Part shown: positions 32,452-41,633 of the stretch, one piece after another | Position numbering within the stretch: the stretch's first letter is position 1 | Layout: each line of letters begins with the position of its first letter | From: UBA5314 sp035560815 | GTDB lineage: Bacteria > Bacillota > Syntrophomonadia > Syntrophomonadales > Syntrophomonadaceae | Assembly: GCA_035560815.1 (NCBI GenBank) | Contig: DATMYR010000010.1 | Coordinates: 62,001-126,000, forward strand | Length of the DNA: 64,000 nt | Direction: 5' to 3' | Translations under genes and position numbers: made by a program | Notes under the pieces: model-generated | What the model was told of the DNA's origin: nothing | The model's database searches: none | The model's input: the letters and a program-made list of their open reading frames with translations, nothing else

Positions 32452-32760
32452 ATGAAGGGTATAGGAGACCTGTTTCCATTTCAGCATCCTAGTTGGTTAA
32501 AGGAGAAATTAGATGACATGGTACATAACGCATTTTTAGTCTTTCTCGGTCTTGCGTCGATGATTGTAGGAGTGGTTTTGATAGTAAAGCCAGGAGATGA
32601 TACTATTGAGAATCTTATAAAAGTTTCCCGAGGATATCTAGGCAAATCAATATCCAGAATAATACTCATTATTATGGGTATAGGGTTCATTACAAGTGGA
32701 TGGGCAACACTTATGAGGGGTTTTTCTGTTTTATGCAATGCTATCGCAAAGATCGTATGA
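32452..32760 (+). CDS. hypothetical two-helix membrane protein
   Basis: 102 residues from ATG at 32452 (AAAAGGGAAGTC upstream). Two hydrophobic helices (AFLVFLGLASMIVGVVLIV and IILIIMGIGFITSGWATLM) separated by a charged loop. No family recognised. An upstream in-frame extension to 32377 has no ribosome site. The 267 bases between the tRNA terminator and this gene hold nothing else. Confidence 0.55.
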   Translation: MKGIGDLFPFQHPSWLKEKLDDMVHNAFLVFLGLASMIVGVVLIVKPGDDTIENLIKVSRGYLGKSISRIILIIMGIGFITSGWATLMRGFSVLCNAIAKIV

Positions 32761-32785
32761 CTGGATAATGAATCATGATTTCACG

Positions 32786-32914
32786 ATGTATATTTGGGTG
32801 GTTGCTGTGATAATTGCGACTGTTATTTATTACGAATACTCAAATAACGAAAGATATGTGGGTGGCGATTTGCCAGATGGCAAAGGCCCGGGTTGTATAA
32901 ACCCGGGCCTTTAG
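32786..32914 (+). CDS. possible 42-residue single-helix membrane protein
   Basis: ATG at 32786, starting MYIWVVAVIIATVIYYEY: one membrane helix followed by a hydrophilic tail. The frame ends inside the terminator, and no ribosome site is visible, so this is uncertain. Confidence 0.25.
   Translation: MYIWVVAVIIATVIYYEYSNNERYVGGDLPDGKGPGCINPGL
32882..32912. terminator. bidirectional terminator
   Basis: AAAGGCCCGGGTT / AACCCGGGCCTTT, thirteen-base perfect arms around five bases, between plus- and minus-strand genes. Confidence 0.8.
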
Positions 32915-32939
32915 TGTTTACTTGTATGAGTTAATTGTC

Positions 32940-33440
32940 TTATTTGGTTAGATTGTGGCCAAAACCAGGTTTTGTACTACCATAATTTGGAGCATTCCAT
33001 TGGCCTGCCGGCTGATTCAATATTGGTCTGCGGTGAATATCGTAGGTCGGAGTCACCTTTGTATAGTTAAGTTCTTTCTGTAAAGTTTTAAGCTGAGTAA
33101 GGATAGAGCTGCGGTATATGCCATGCTTTTTAGCGATTTGAACTAGAGTATTACCGCGGTTCAATCCATTAATAACTACCTGGTTGGATACCTTCATCAA
33201 TTTTGCTGCCCGAGTAACAATGCTGTTATATCGATACGGACTTTGATTAAATTGTTTGGAGCCATAATTCGGCGCTGGTGTTATTTTCTGACTACCGGTA
33301 ACGGAATGATAGGTTATTATGGGTTGAGTATTAACGGTAGTGGCAGCACTTGCAATAGATGGATTTATTAAACCGCTTGAACCTAAAAATAAACCCAATG
33401 CTAAAATGCCAATAACAAAAGTTCTGCATGTTTTAAACAA
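32940..33440 (-). CDS. secreted protein of unknown function
   Basis: 166 residues. TTG start behind AGGAGGTAAAAAACA. Signal peptide (FVIGILALGLFLGSSGLINPSIASA, cleaved after ASA). The middle part (GLNRGNTLVQIAKKHGIYRSS) has the G-x-T-L-x-x-I-A pattern seen in LysM and DUF2680-type segments. Two similar short stretches (APNYGSKQF, APNYGSTKPG) suggest an internal repeat. Probably a cell-wall or exported protein. Confidence 0.65.
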   Translation of the reverse strand: MFKTCRTFVIGILALGLFLGSSGLINPSIASAATTVNTQPIITYHSVTGSQKITPAPNYGSKQFNQSPYRYNSIVTRAAKLMKVSNQVVINGLNRGNTLVQIAKKHGIYRSSILTQLKTLQKELNYTKVTPTYDIHRRPILNQPAGQWNAPNYGSTKPGFGHNLTK

Positions 33441-33924
33441 TGTTTTTTACCTCCTAAATTTAAATAATTTTGTTATGCTTCCCGCGGTTTGAATTATGAA
33501 CTCTTATTGTGAACATTTATAGCGGTAAATTGTAGCTCTAATCCCTTCGTTCTTCGCCCCGGACGCCACTTTCCTTTTTCTCTCATCACTATTAAAGAAT
33601 TCCGCCAAATCGCGTTTCGTAAAGGCGCGCAAACTTGCGCAAAGCCATTTTATGTAATTTATACGGAAAAAGCACAGTTTGGAATCTTGTATGGATCTCC
33701 ATAAAAGAAGAATAATACCAGGCTTAAGAAGCTCAGTATTATTTGTTTGGGTATGAAAAGTTTGCATTGCCCCCAAAATTGCCTACTTCACTTTTAGAAT
33801 CACTAAAGTTACCGCAATATAAAGCCATAAAACTATATCTTCTTTCTGCACTTTAGTTTCCAATATTCCCATATCCATCTACAATATATTTAAAGGAACT
33901 GGACAAAGGAATCGGGAGAGTGAT
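33441..33924. other. intergenic region, no gene supported
   Basis: A minus-strand frame at 33504-33776 has no ribosome site or protein-like features. Short palindromes such as GGCGCGC and TTGCGCAA are scattered near 33625-33640. Nothing identified. Confidence 0.4.
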
Positions 33925-35028
33925 ATGGAGATAAGAGGTCCAAAGGGTTTTAATAGAGCATATCTGATTCTATGCCTGCCACTGGCGATTGTACTATCGC
34001 GGTTTTTTTCCTTCAATTCACTTCTGGTCGAGAATTATTATTCAAGAGGTCTTGACCGGAGTATAATCCAGGGCTTGAGCGCTGTCACAGGTATTTTCCC
34101 CTTTTCTCTGGCGGAGCTGGCAGTAATTCTCCTGCTCGTTTTCATTGTCTGGCAAATCTTCAGGATGGTAATTACTCCGGCCAAAAGAAAAGAATTAGGC
34201 AGGGATAAGTCCGCACGTTTCCTAATCAATGTTCTGGTCCTTATTAGTCTAGCTTATTTTATTTTTACCCTGCTCTGGGGGTTGAATTACTACCGGCTGA
34301 CCTTTGCGAATATTACTCATATGACAGTGCGGCCTGCCTCGAAAGAAGAACTGGCGGATCTATGTGAGAGTCTGATTGTTCAAGCCAACCAGCTAAGGAC
34401 CATCGTGGATGAGGATCACGATGGTGTAATGCACATTACCGAGGGAAAGGAACAGGTACTGAACAGGGCATCGGCAGGTTACCTGGAAGCTGCGGACCGT
34501 TATCCACAACTGGGGGGGAAATACGGAAAGGCAAAAGGGGTCCTTTTTAGTGAGACGCTGTCTTATATGGGGCTGTCAGGGGTATATTGCCCGTTTACTG
34601 GTGAGGCCAATGTGAATATGGCCATCCCCGATTCGATGCTGCCAGCAACCGTGTGCCATGAGATGGCACACCAGCGGGGCTTTGCCAGGGAAGATGAAGC
34701 CAATTATATCGCTTATCTTACCTGTAAATTTAATCCGGACCCTGGTTTTCAATACTCGGGGATTTTACTGGCAGTGACCAACGCAATGAATATGATGAGA
34801 AACGTTGATGCTGAAAGATACCAGCAATTGCGCAAGGAATACGGCACTGGACTGCGGAACGACCTGGCCGACATATCTCAATACTGGGCTAAACACGAGT
34901 CTTTCCTGGAGAGGATCAGCAGCCAGGTCAATGACGGCTACTTAAAATCTAACGGGCAAACGGCTGGTATATATAGTTATAACCAAATGGTAGACTTGCT
35001 CCTTGCAGAACGAAGAGCCGGAAAATAA
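33925..35028 (+). CDS. DUF3810 membrane zinc-peptidase-like protein
   Basis: 367 residues. Three N-terminal membrane helices, then a large domain with the zincin motif CHEMAHQRGFAREDEAN (HExxH, followed by a likely third ligand Glu). This is the DUF3810 arrangement. The active site would face outside. ATG preceded by GGGAGAGTGAT. Substrate not known. Confidence 0.85.
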   Translation: MEIRGPKGFNRAYLILCLPLAIVLSRFFSFNSLLVENYYSRGLDRSIIQGLSAVTGIFPFSLAELAVILLLVFIVWQIFRMVITPAKRKELGRDKSARFLINVLVLISLAYFIFTLLWGLNYYRLTFANITHMTVRPASKEELADLCESLIVQANQLRTIVDEDHDGVMHITEGKEQVLNRASAGYLEAADRYPQLGGKYGKAKGVLFSETLSYMGLSGVYCPFTGEANVNMAIPDSMLPATVCHEMAHQRGFAREDEANYIAYLTCKFNPDPGFQYSGILLAVTNAMNMMRNVDAERYQQLRKEYGTGLRNDLADISQYWAKHESFLERISSQVNDGYLKSNGQTAGIYSYNQMVDLLLAERRAGK

Positions 35029-35105
35029 AGTTTTCTACCAGTTCATTAGGGGCTCATTGTGTCAATAGATAGCAAGGAACCTGATCTGCCAGAAGAAGCA
35101 CGTAA

Positions 35106-35321
35106 TTGCTCAAGGATCTATTTTCTATCGAGAAGAAACGAATGTCCGCATTGATTGCGGGCTTTTTTATTACCCTGATCATATCTCTAAGCATATATTA
35201 CATGGGAGATATATCTTCCAATCTGGGTAATACACGCCCGGCTTTGCTATTGGTAGTTGAAGAAAGCGGATCTCTCGAAGTACAGCAGATGAGAGGCCAG
35301 GCCGGTAATCAAGAGAATTAG
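35106..35321 (+). CDS. small membrane protein, start uncertain
   Basis: 71 residues from TTG at 35106, or 59 from ATG at 35142. One membrane helix (ALIAGFFITLIISLSIYYMG) and a polar tail. A different frame opened by GTG at 35058 runs into the same place and stops, so a frameshifted longer gene is possible. Confidence 0.45.
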   Translation: MLKDLFSIEKKRMSALIAGFFITLIISLSIYYMGDISSNLGNTRPALLLVVEESGSLEVQQMRGQAGNQEN

Positions 35322-35361
35322 GATAAGAATGAAAGTGTATTTATTGAGAGGAGCTGCAATT

Positions 35362-35589
35362 ATGAGTCAAATTGATTGGAAAAAGAAACTGTCTAGCCGA
35401 AAGTTCTGGGCATTGTTGGCCGGCTTGGCTACGTCTGCGCTGGTGCTGTTCAGGGTCAGTGACAACACGTCGGCTCAGGTGGTAGCAGTAATTGGTGCCT
35501 TTGGGTCCATCGTGGTCTACATGCTGTCCGAGGCCTACGTTGATGGTCAAGCGGTCAGTAGTAGCAAAGATAGTCAGGCTGCAGGCTGA
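35362..35589 (+). CDS. phage-holin-like small membrane protein
   Basis: 75 residues from ATG at 35362 (GAGAGGAGCTGCAATT upstream). MSQIDWKKKLSSRKFWALL followed by a helix, a short turn (VSDNTSAQ), a second helix (VVAVIGAFGSIVVYML) and a charged end. This is the pattern of small phage-type holins found also as isolated genes in Clostridia. No other phage genes are present nearby. Confidence 0.65.
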   Translation: MSQIDWKKKLSSRKFWALLAGLATSALVLFRVSDNTSAQVVAVIGAFGSIVVYMLSEAYVDGQAVSSSKDSQAAG

Positions 35590-35620
35590 GTGGGAATAAA
35601 ACATCGGCATGAAAACGAGT

Positions 35621-35645
35621 GGCCCAGGGGTGACCCCGGGCCTTC
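35621..35645. terminator. hairpin between convergent genes
   Basis: GGCCC-A-GGGG / CCCC-GGGCC around TGA, then TTCTT. Short T-run. Confidence 0.5.
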
Positions 35646-35662
35646 TTGATAGTGTTTTTCCC

Positions 35663-36142
35663 TTACTTCTGTTTTATTCCTTTGATTTCCGTGAAGCCGC
35701 AGCCATTTGATTTTGGATTTTGCGACCAGGTGGCCGGGTCCGAATCAATGACCGTGTAAGTACCAGCTTTAATGACGATGTTGGGTTTCGCTATCCAATT
35801 TGCATTGGCAACGTTGCCTTGCCCCACTGTACCCTCAGTCTTCCAGGGACCATAGACAGTGCCGTCCTGGCTTTTTAGCGTAATCGTTCCGGGCAAGGCC
35901 CCTTTGTTAAGGTAGTGATAATCCAAAATACTGGTGATTTTGCAGGGCTGATCAATTGTAAAAACCGTGGGGCTGGTGGGTTGGCTCATCACGCTATTCA
36001 CATTGAAATTGGTGAAAATGCTTTCTTCCGTGCCAGCTGTCTGATTGATTGCGGTACTTTGGCTTTGCTTTTGGCAGGCGGCAGCGCTAAACGCCAGCAT
36101 CGCAAAGACAAGAATCAAAATAATTGCTTTACTCTTTTTCAC
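35663..36142 (-). CDS. lipoprotein of unknown function
   Basis: 159 residues from GTG at 36142 with GGGGGATGA before it. Signal peptide with lipobox (LAFSAAAC). The mature part is beta-rich (VFTIDQPCKITSILDYHY; IVIKAGTYTVIDSDPATW) and could be a galactose-binding-like fold, but this is a guess. It is anchored outside the cell. Confidence 0.65.
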   Translation of the reverse strand: MKKSKAIILILVFAMLAFSAAACQKQSQSTAINQTAGTEESIFTNFNVNSVMSQPTSPTVFTIDQPCKITSILDYHYLNKGALPGTITLKSQDGTVYGPWKTEGTVGQGNVANANWIAKPNIVIKAGTYTVIDSDPATWSQNPKSNGCGFTEIKGIKQK

Positions 36143-36212
36143 TTTCTCATCCCCCATATATTATTCACTCTTCCATATTATACATTTTACTATAACAGGA
36201 GCCAGGTTTATT

Positions 36213-36890
36213 CTACTGCTCTTCAATAACTACTTCCTTTATATAAATATTATCCACCGGTTTGCTGCGCTCGCCTATGCCATTTGCCTGAACCGGAGTA
36301 TTTGAAATATTTATTATTACATCCATACCCTCAACCACCTGGCCGAATATTGTATAATTTGGATTTTTGTTTAAGAGGCTGGCCTGCTCCCCATTGCATA
36401 TAAAGAATTGACTTCCATTGGTATTGGGGCCGCTGTTGGCCATCGCCACAATACCGGGGCCATAAGACAATTTGTTAGGAAGTTCATCGGCAAACTTATA
36501 TCCCGGACCGCCGGTTCCGCTGCCCAGTGGATCACCGGTTTGAATCATAAAGCCTTTTATAATGCGATGAAAGGTAATGCTGTTATAGAAGCCTTCTCGG
36601 GCCAGGAAAACGAAGTTGTTTACGGTACTCGGAGCATCCTTGGCCAAGAGCTTTATCTTAAAGGTGCCAAGATTGGTTGTTACAGTGGCAGTGTACTGTT
36701 TACTTGCATCGATGTTCATCTTCGGAGCCTGGGAATATTTATTATTTCGCTGGGCAATACTCTCCGTGCCAGTGCTCTTGGTGCTGTTTCCCGGTTCAGT
36801 AGCTGGCTTTTGAATCGAGCAAGCTATGATCCCCAGAGCCAACACTACGAAAAGAAAAAATGCGATGATGCTAGTTGCGCTATGCTTCAT
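36213..36890 (-). CDS. lipoprotein peptidyl-prolyl isomerase (cyclophilin)
   Basis: 225 residues from ATG at 36890. Lipobox LGIIAC, a low-complexity linker, then a complete cyclophilin domain: TNLGTFKIKLLAKDAPSTV, NSITFHRIIKGFMIQTGDP, GPGIVAMANSGPNTNGSQFF and NYTIFGQVVEGMDVI. It probably helps fold exported proteins at the membrane surface. It may share a transcript with the lipoprotein downstream. Confidence 0.92.
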   Translation of the reverse strand: MKHSATSIIAFFLFVVLALGIIACSIQKPATEPGNSTKSTGTESIAQRNNKYSQAPKMNIDASKQYTATVTTNLGTFKIKLLAKDAPSTVNNFVFLAREGFYNSITFHRIIKGFMIQTGDPLGSGTGGPGYKFADELPNKLSYGPGIVAMANSGPNTNGSQFFICNGEQASLLNKNPNYTIFGQVVEGMDVIINISNTPVQANGIGERSKPVDNIYIKEVVIEEQ

Positions 36891-37113
36891 GCTTTCATAC
36901 CTCTCTTGCTTTTGTTGATTTAATCTTTTTACAGAGTTCGCTTCAATTATTTGGTTTCCTGCAATGATGTCATCATTTTCTTCATTCTGGCAGGGCTTAA
37001 GCATAAACAGCGGAAGATTTGATCTGAAATTAGATCAAGATCAAGGGTGCTTCTGAATAACGAAAATGTCCAGCACATATAATAAAGTATCTTTCACAGG
37101 TGGGAGGACCATT

Positions 37114-38043
37114 ATGATTTACGAATTCCAGGTGGGAACAAGCGTAGGTGGGAGCAGTCTAATTGAAGAGTTCCAAAATCGGCTGCGCTGGATCAAACAA
37201 CGGGGATTTACCCTGGACATTGAAATCCGAGAAAACCAGGAGTCGGGAATTGATTTGATCCGTTTTTGCCTGGAAGGGAAAAACCAGGATCGGGTTTTCA
37301 GGGATGAAGATATTCGGCATATATTTCGGCACCAGTTGGCTGAATCCCTGGCTGAGCATATCGTAGTAAGCTGGGAAGAGAAGCTCTTGTGGAAGGAAGT
37401 GGCCCGCAGCCACCGGAAAAGCTCTCCCACAGAGAAAGAAGCAATTTTAGAGAAGGCCAGGGATATCCTGCATAACAGCAAAAATAGTGAAAGCCTGAAT
37501 CTACTGCTTAGTTTCGGGCGTAAGACCAGAATCATTCAGCGTTTATTGGAGCATATCAAGGATCATGGGCACCTGGATCTGGAGGGCTTTATCACTTTTT
37601 GTCTTCAGGATTTTCTTACAGAATTAAAATATGCAGTGGAATTGGCTTTCGAGGAAAAGAAGAATGAGAAGGAATACAGCGATTTTGTGAGCCTGTTGCG
37701 CTATTTCGTGGATAGCCAGTTTTCTAAGATGGAGGAAGTCAACCTGATGGTGAAGTCAGATGGCCTATTTTATCTCTGGGATGGCAGCGGTGTACCCATT
37801 GAAGAAAAATATATCAATTACTATATGGATGAAATGCTCACGAATGAAGTGAGTCTGGATGATGTCCTGGTCAGCATCCTGATTACCATAGCTCCACTCC
37901 ACATAATCCTCCATAATACCGGAGCTGCCGGTTCCTCCGAGCCTGTTATGATGATTCGGAACGTTTTTGGCGACCGGATCAGCGAGTGCCCGGGTTGTGA
38001 GCGATGTCATCCCCAGATAAGGGAGCAGCACAAAGGTAGTTGA
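37114..38043 (+). CDS. ytxC: putative sporulation protein YtxC
   Basis: 309 residues from ATG at 37114 (GTGGGAGGACCATT). Helical, charged protein with the YtxC-family end region (LFYLWDGSGVPIEEKYINYYMDEM; VSILITIAPLHIILHN). ytxC typically lies just upstream of thrS in endospore formers, as here. Two CxxC-like pairs at the end (CPGCERC) are notable. Function in the spore is not defined. Confidence 0.85.
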   Translation: MIYEFQVGTSVGGSSLIEEFQNRLRWIKQRGFTLDIEIRENQESGIDLIRFCLEGKNQDRVFRDEDIRHIFRHQLAESLAEHIVVSWEEKLLWKEVARSHRKSSPTEKEAILEKARDILHNSKNSESLNLLLSFGRKTRIIQRLLEHIKDHGHLDLEGFITFCLQDFLTELKYAVELAFEEKKNEKEYSDFVSLLRYFVDSQFSKMEEVNLMVKSDGLFYLWDGSGVPIEEKYINYYMDEMLTNEVSLDDVLVSILITIAPLHIILHNTGAAGSSEPVMMIRNVFGDRISECPGCERCHPQIREQHKGS

Positions 38044-38176
38044 ACTCAGGCGGTTGACAAAAGCACCACAGGCACAACACATGTTCGCTTCGCTCACTAA
38101 TAAGGTTGCGAAATAGCTGTCGTGAAGTGGTTGTAATGAAAAACTATGCTTGCCGACTTTGTCAACAAGCTGAAAC

Positions 38177-38199
38177 GGTCCGCTTTGGCGGGCCTTTTT
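38177..38199 (+). terminator. terminator after ytxC
   Basis: GGTCCGC-TTTG-GCGGGCC followed by TTTTTA. Confidence 0.85.
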
Positions 38200-38202
38200 A
38201 AT

Positions 38203-38231
38203 TTGCGGTAATAATCGAAATCTGCTATATT
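38203..38231 (+). promoter_or_regulatory. probable thrS promoter
   Basis: TTGCGG, 17-base spacer, TATATT, directly after the ytxC terminator. No T-box sequence is visible between here and thrS, so threonine control by that means is not indicated. Confidence 0.6.
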
Positions 38232-38294
38232 TTCAATAACATCAAGGCCTTTCTCCAATAGCGACTATAATTACCTTCAGGAGGTTTTATAAAG

Positions 38295-40205
38295 ATGGTA
38301 AACATTACATTAAAAGACGGAAGCCAGCGAGCATTTCCAGAAGAAATGAGCTTTCTGCAAATCGCTAGAGAGATTTCTCCCCAGCTGGCAAAAAACTCCG
38401 TAGCTGCAGTATATAATGGACAGGTAGCCGATCTGAACCGTGTGGTAGAAGGCGATGGAAGCCTCGAATTTATCGATTTTGAAGACGCAAGGGCCTGGAA
38501 CGTTTATCGGCACTCATCCGCCCACATCATGGCTCAGGCCGTGAAGCGTCTCTGGCCGCAAACCAAGCTGGCCATTGGCCCGGCGATTGATAAGGGCTTT
38601 TATTATGATTTTGAAAGCAGCCACATCTTCACTCCCGAAGACTTCTTGAAGATTGAAGAAGAAATGGCTCGCATTATCAAAGCAGATTATCCCATTGTCC
38701 GCAAGGAGTTGAGCCGCGAGGAAGCTCTGCAGCTCTTTCAGGAGCAGGGGGAGGACTACAAAGTTGAGTTGATTAATGACCTACCCCTTGATGCGAAAAT
38801 CAGCACCTATCAACAAGGGGAGTTCATGGATTTGTGCGCCGGCCCCCACCTGGCATCAACTGGCAGGGTAAAATCTTATAAGCTGATGAGCCTGGCGGGA
38901 GCCTACTGGCGGGGCAGTGAAGCCAATCAGATGCTGCAGCGGGTTTATGCCACTTCATTTCCTAAGAAAGCTCTACTGGACGACTACCTGTATAAACTGG
39001 AAGAGGCTAAAAAACGCGATCATCGCAAACTAGGCCGAGAACTAGGTCTGTTTGTGCTTTTGGATGAAGGCCCTGGATTCCCGTTTTTTATGCCCAAAGG
39101 TATGATCTTGCGCAATGAACTGGAGACTTTCTGGCGCCAGGAGCACCGCAAAGCCGGTTATTCAGAAGTGCGTACACCAATCATCCTCAATGAGGAACTC
39201 TGGCATCGATCCGGGCATTGGGATAACTACAAAGAGAATATGTACTTTACTGTAATTGATGAGGAGAACTACTGTGTCAAACCCATGAACTGCCCGGGCG
39301 GAATGCTCTTATATAAACAGGCTCTGCACAGCTACCGGGAGCTGCCCTTACGGGTGGGAGAGATGGGACTGGTGCACCGCCATGAAAAGTCCGGGGTTTT
39401 GCACGGACTCATGCGGGTGCGGGCCTTTACTCAGGATGATGCCCATATCTTTATGCTGCCCGAACAAATGGTAGATGAGATCAAAGGTGTTATTGATCTG
39501 GTAGATAAATTCTACACCCTGTTTGGCTTCCCTTATCATGTGGAACTCTCCACCAGACCGGAGAAATCCATGGGTTCGGCAGAGACCTGGGAACTGGCCA
39601 CCAATACCTTACGGCAGGCCTTGGATGAAAAGGGGCTTCCTTATAAGATTAATGAAGGTGACGGGGCATTTTACGGACCCAAAATAGACTTTCATCTGCA
39701 GGATTCTCTGGACCGCACCTGGCAGTGTGGAACTATCCAGCTTGACTTCCAGATGCCAGAGAAGTTTGACTTGACCTATATTGGCGAAGATGGGGAGAAG
39801 CATCGTCCGGTTATGATTCACCGGGTGGTCTACGGCAGTATTGAGCGATTCATTGGTATACTCACAGAACACTTCGGCGGCGCATTTCCTACCTGGTTGG
39901 CACCGGTGCAGGTGCGGGTGATTCCTATAACCGAAAGGCACCATGACTATGCGGCTCAGGTGGCTGAAGCGTTGGAGGCTTCCGGGATCCGGGTGGAATC
40001 CGACCTGCGCAGTGAAAAAGTGGGCTATAAGATCAGAGACGGGCAGATGCAGAAGATTCCTTACCTGCTGGTGGTTGGGGACAGGGAAGCTGAAGAAGGC
40101 AGTGTGGCCGTACGCCATCGCCGTCAGGGCGACCAGGGGAGTGTACCCCAGGCCCAATTTATTGACATGATCAGAGAAGAGATAGAAGGCAAGGTTATAT
40201 CCTAG
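38295..40205 (+). CDS. thrS: threonyl-tRNA synthetase
   Basis: 636 residues, full length: TGS domain (1-62), the editing domain with HSSAHIMAQAVKRLWP and the zinc motif (DLCAGPHLASTG), a class II catalytic core (KPMNCPGGMLLYK; GLMRVRAFTQDDAHIF; MIHRVVYGSIERF) and the anticodon domain (RVIPITERHHDYA). Standard enzyme. AGGAGG precedes the ATG. Confidence 0.97.
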   Translation: MVNITLKDGSQRAFPEEMSFLQIAREISPQLAKNSVAAVYNGQVADLNRVVEGDGSLEFIDFEDARAWNVYRHSSAHIMAQAVKRLWPQTKLAIGPAIDKGFYYDFESSHIFTPEDFLKIEEEMARIIKADYPIVRKELSREEALQLFQEQGEDYKVELINDLPLDAKISTYQQGEFMDLCAGPHLASTGRVKSYKLMSLAGAYWRGSEANQMLQRVYATSFPKKALLDDYLYKLEEAKKRDHRKLGRELGLFVLLDEGPGFPFFMPKGMILRNELETFWRQEHRKAGYSEVRTPIILNEELWHRSGHWDNYKENMYFTVIDEENYCVKPMNCPGGMLLYKQALHSYRELPLRVGEMGLVHRHEKSGVLHGLMRVRAFTQDDAHIFMLPEQMVDEIKGVIDLVDKFYTLFGFPYHVELSTRPEKSMGSAETWELATNTLRQALDEKGLPYKINEGDGAFYGPKIDFHLQDSLDRTWQCGTIQLDFQMPEKFDLTYIGEDGEKHRPVMIHRVVYGSIERFIGILTEHFGGAFPTWLAPVQVRVIPITERHHDYAAQVAEALEASGIRVESDLRSEKVGYKIRDGQMQKIPYLLVVGDREAEEGSVAVRHRRQGDQGSVPQAQFIDMIREEIEGKVIS

Positions 40206-40214
40206 CTAAAGGCG

Positions 40215-40249
40215 CAGGCACGGGGACGGTTCTTCTGCCTGCGTGCCTG
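40215..40249 (+). repeat. GGGGACGGTTCT repeat, copy 1 (partial)
   Basis: CAGGCACG / CGTGCCTG arms around GGGACGGTTCTTCTG, nine bases after the thrS stop and followed by TTTC. Only one strand of the repeat core is present. It probably acts as thrS terminator. Confidence 0.6.
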
Positions 40250-40309
40250 TTTCATTCATCTTTTCTTACCGGATGGCATTGCCAGTAAAATGGGTATATG
40301 ATATACTTA

Positions 40310-40458
40310 CTGTTGGTACTAAGCAGGAGCCTTGCTTCTCACCTTGCAACACGACGTTCGTAAGGTAGTCAATGACTAACTTTGAGTAATCTCTGGGTAG
40401 ACGATGCCCGGGAGCTATTTGGTTGTTGAAAGCGGGTTCTTGCAACTCGCTTTTTTAT
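40310..40458 (+). promoter_or_regulatory. ribosomal L20-type leader with terminator upstream of infC
   Basis: A long untranslated leader containing AAGCAGGAGCCTTGCTTCTC, a sequence I associate with Firmicute L20 leaders. It ends in an attenuator: AAAGCGGGTT / AACTCGCTTT (40429-40453) plus T-run to 40457. It sits 20 bases before infC. L20 (rplT) would repress the operon by binding here. Boundaries are approximate. Confidence 0.6.
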
Positions 40459-40478
40459 TTTCAGGAGGTGAACTTCTT

Positions 40479-41030
40479 ATCAGCAAAGATTGGAGAATTA
40501 ACGAAGACATCAGGGTTAAAGAGGTCAGGCTGGTGAGCGAGGACGGAGAACAGTTGGGTATAACTCCGATCCGCGATGCTATGGCTATTGCCATTGAAAA
40601 AGGACTGGATTTGGTTGAGGTGGCGCCTTCCGCCAAGCCTCCCGTATGCCGTTTGATGGATTTCGGAAAATTCAAATTTGAACAGAGTAAACGGGAAAAG
40701 GAAGCCCGTAGGAAGCAGAAGGTCATCTCTGTCAAAGAAGTTAAATTACGTCCTAATATCGAAGACCACGATTTTGATGTTAAAGCTCGTAATGCTCGTA
40801 GATTTTTAGCTGACGGGGACAAAGTTAAGGTGACGATCATGTTCCGTGGACGAGAGATCACTCATCCCGACCTGGGCGCGAAGCTTTCTGTAAAAATGGC
40901 TGAACACTTGTCCGATATTTCAGCTGTGGAGAAAGCTCCCAAGGTAGAAGGGAAAAACATGGTAATGATCCTGACACCTAAACTGGACCCGGAGAAAGCA
41001 CATAAGAACGAAAAGAAGGAGGAAGCTTGA
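40479..41030 (+). CDS. infC: translation initiation factor IF-3 (apparent ATC start)
   Basis: 183 residues. N-domain ISKDWRINEDIRVKEVRLVS; C-domain KFKFEQSKREKEARRKQK and VKVTIMFRGREITHPDLG. AGGAGGTG at 40463-40470 is eight bases before ATC, where family proteins begin; no ATG, GTG or TTG gives a sensible start. The in-frame ATG at 40404 is in the leader. infC is known to use rare AUU-like starts so that IF-3 limits its own synthesis, and ATC fits this. Confidence 0.9.
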   Translation: MSKDWRINEDIRVKEVRLVSEDGEQLGITPIRDAMAIAIEKGLDLVEVAPSAKPPVCRLMDFGKFKFEQSKREKEARRKQKVISVKEVKLRPNIEDHDFDVKARNARRFLADGDKVKVTIMFRGREITHPDLGAKLSVKMAEHLSDISAVEKAPKVEGKNMVMILTPKLDPEKAHKNEKKEEA

Positions 41031-41224
41031 TGCCAAAGCTGAAGAGTCATCGCGGCGCAGCCAAGAGATTTAAAAAAACCGGGAGCGGAAAAATAAAGAG
41101 ATCTAAGGCCTATGCCAGCCATTTACTGGGCGGAAAAAGCCCGAAAAGAAAAAGAGGTTTACGTAAAGCCTGTTTGGTTAGCGAAGCTGAAAATAAGAAT
41201 ATCGCCCGCCTGATTCCATATTAA
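41030..41224 (+). CDS. rpmI: ribosomal protein L35
   Basis: 64 residues: MPKLKSHRGAAKRFKKTGSGK and the arginine/lysine-rich remainder are standard bL35. The start ATG shares one base with the infC stop (TGATG). Confidence 0.97.
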   Translation: MPKLKSHRGAAKRFKKTGSGKIKRSKAYASHLLGGKSPKRKRGLRKACLVSEAENKNIARLIPY

Positions 41225-41258
41225 AATTTAATTATCACGCAGCAGGAGGTTAATTACT

Positions 41259-41618
41259 ATGCCGAGAGTCAAACGTGGAGTAATTTCACATAAAAGGCAC
41301 AAGAAAATTCTGAAACTGGCCAAGGGATATATTGGCAGCAAATCCAAGCTGTTCCGCGTGGCCAAGCAGCAGGTGATGAAATCCGGGCAATACGCCTATA
41401 TTCACCGGCGCCTGAAAAAGAGAGATTTTCGCAAATTGTGGATTGCCCGCATCAATGCAGCAGCCCGCAATAACGGTACAACATACAGCCGCATGGTTCA
41501 CGGACTGAAAGAGGCCGGAGTGGATATCAACCGCAAGGTGCTGGCCGAATTAGCTGTCAATGATCCTCAGGGCTTTACCGCTCTGGCGGAACTGGCCAAA
41601 CAAACAGCCAGTAAATAA
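41259..41618 (+). CDS. rplT: ribosomal protein L20
   Basis: 119 residues: MPRVKRGVISHKRHKKILKL, YIHRRLKKRDFRKLWIAR and VNDPQGFTALAELA. Standard bL20. It is the last gene of infC-rpmI-rplT and probably represses the operon through the leader. Confidence 0.97.
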   Translation: MPRVKRGVISHKRHKKILKLAKGYIGSKSKLFRVAKQQVMKSGQYAYIHRRLKKRDFRKLWIARINAAARNNGTTYSRMVHGLKEAGVDINRKVLAELAVNDPQGFTALAELAKQTASK

Positions 41619-41633
41619 GAGATAGAGGTATGC

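Noticed and set aside
33504..33776. Minus-strand 90-codon frame
   Set aside because: Composition and lack of ribosome site suggest chance.
35058..35321. A single longer gene broken by a frameshift
   Set aside because: A GTG-started frame ends where the small membrane protein begins, but there is no homology by which to show they were one gene.
32069..35589. Prophage or integrated element at the tRNA-Val gene
   Set aside because: One holin-like gene is present, but there is no integrase, no repeated tRNA end and no phage structural gene.
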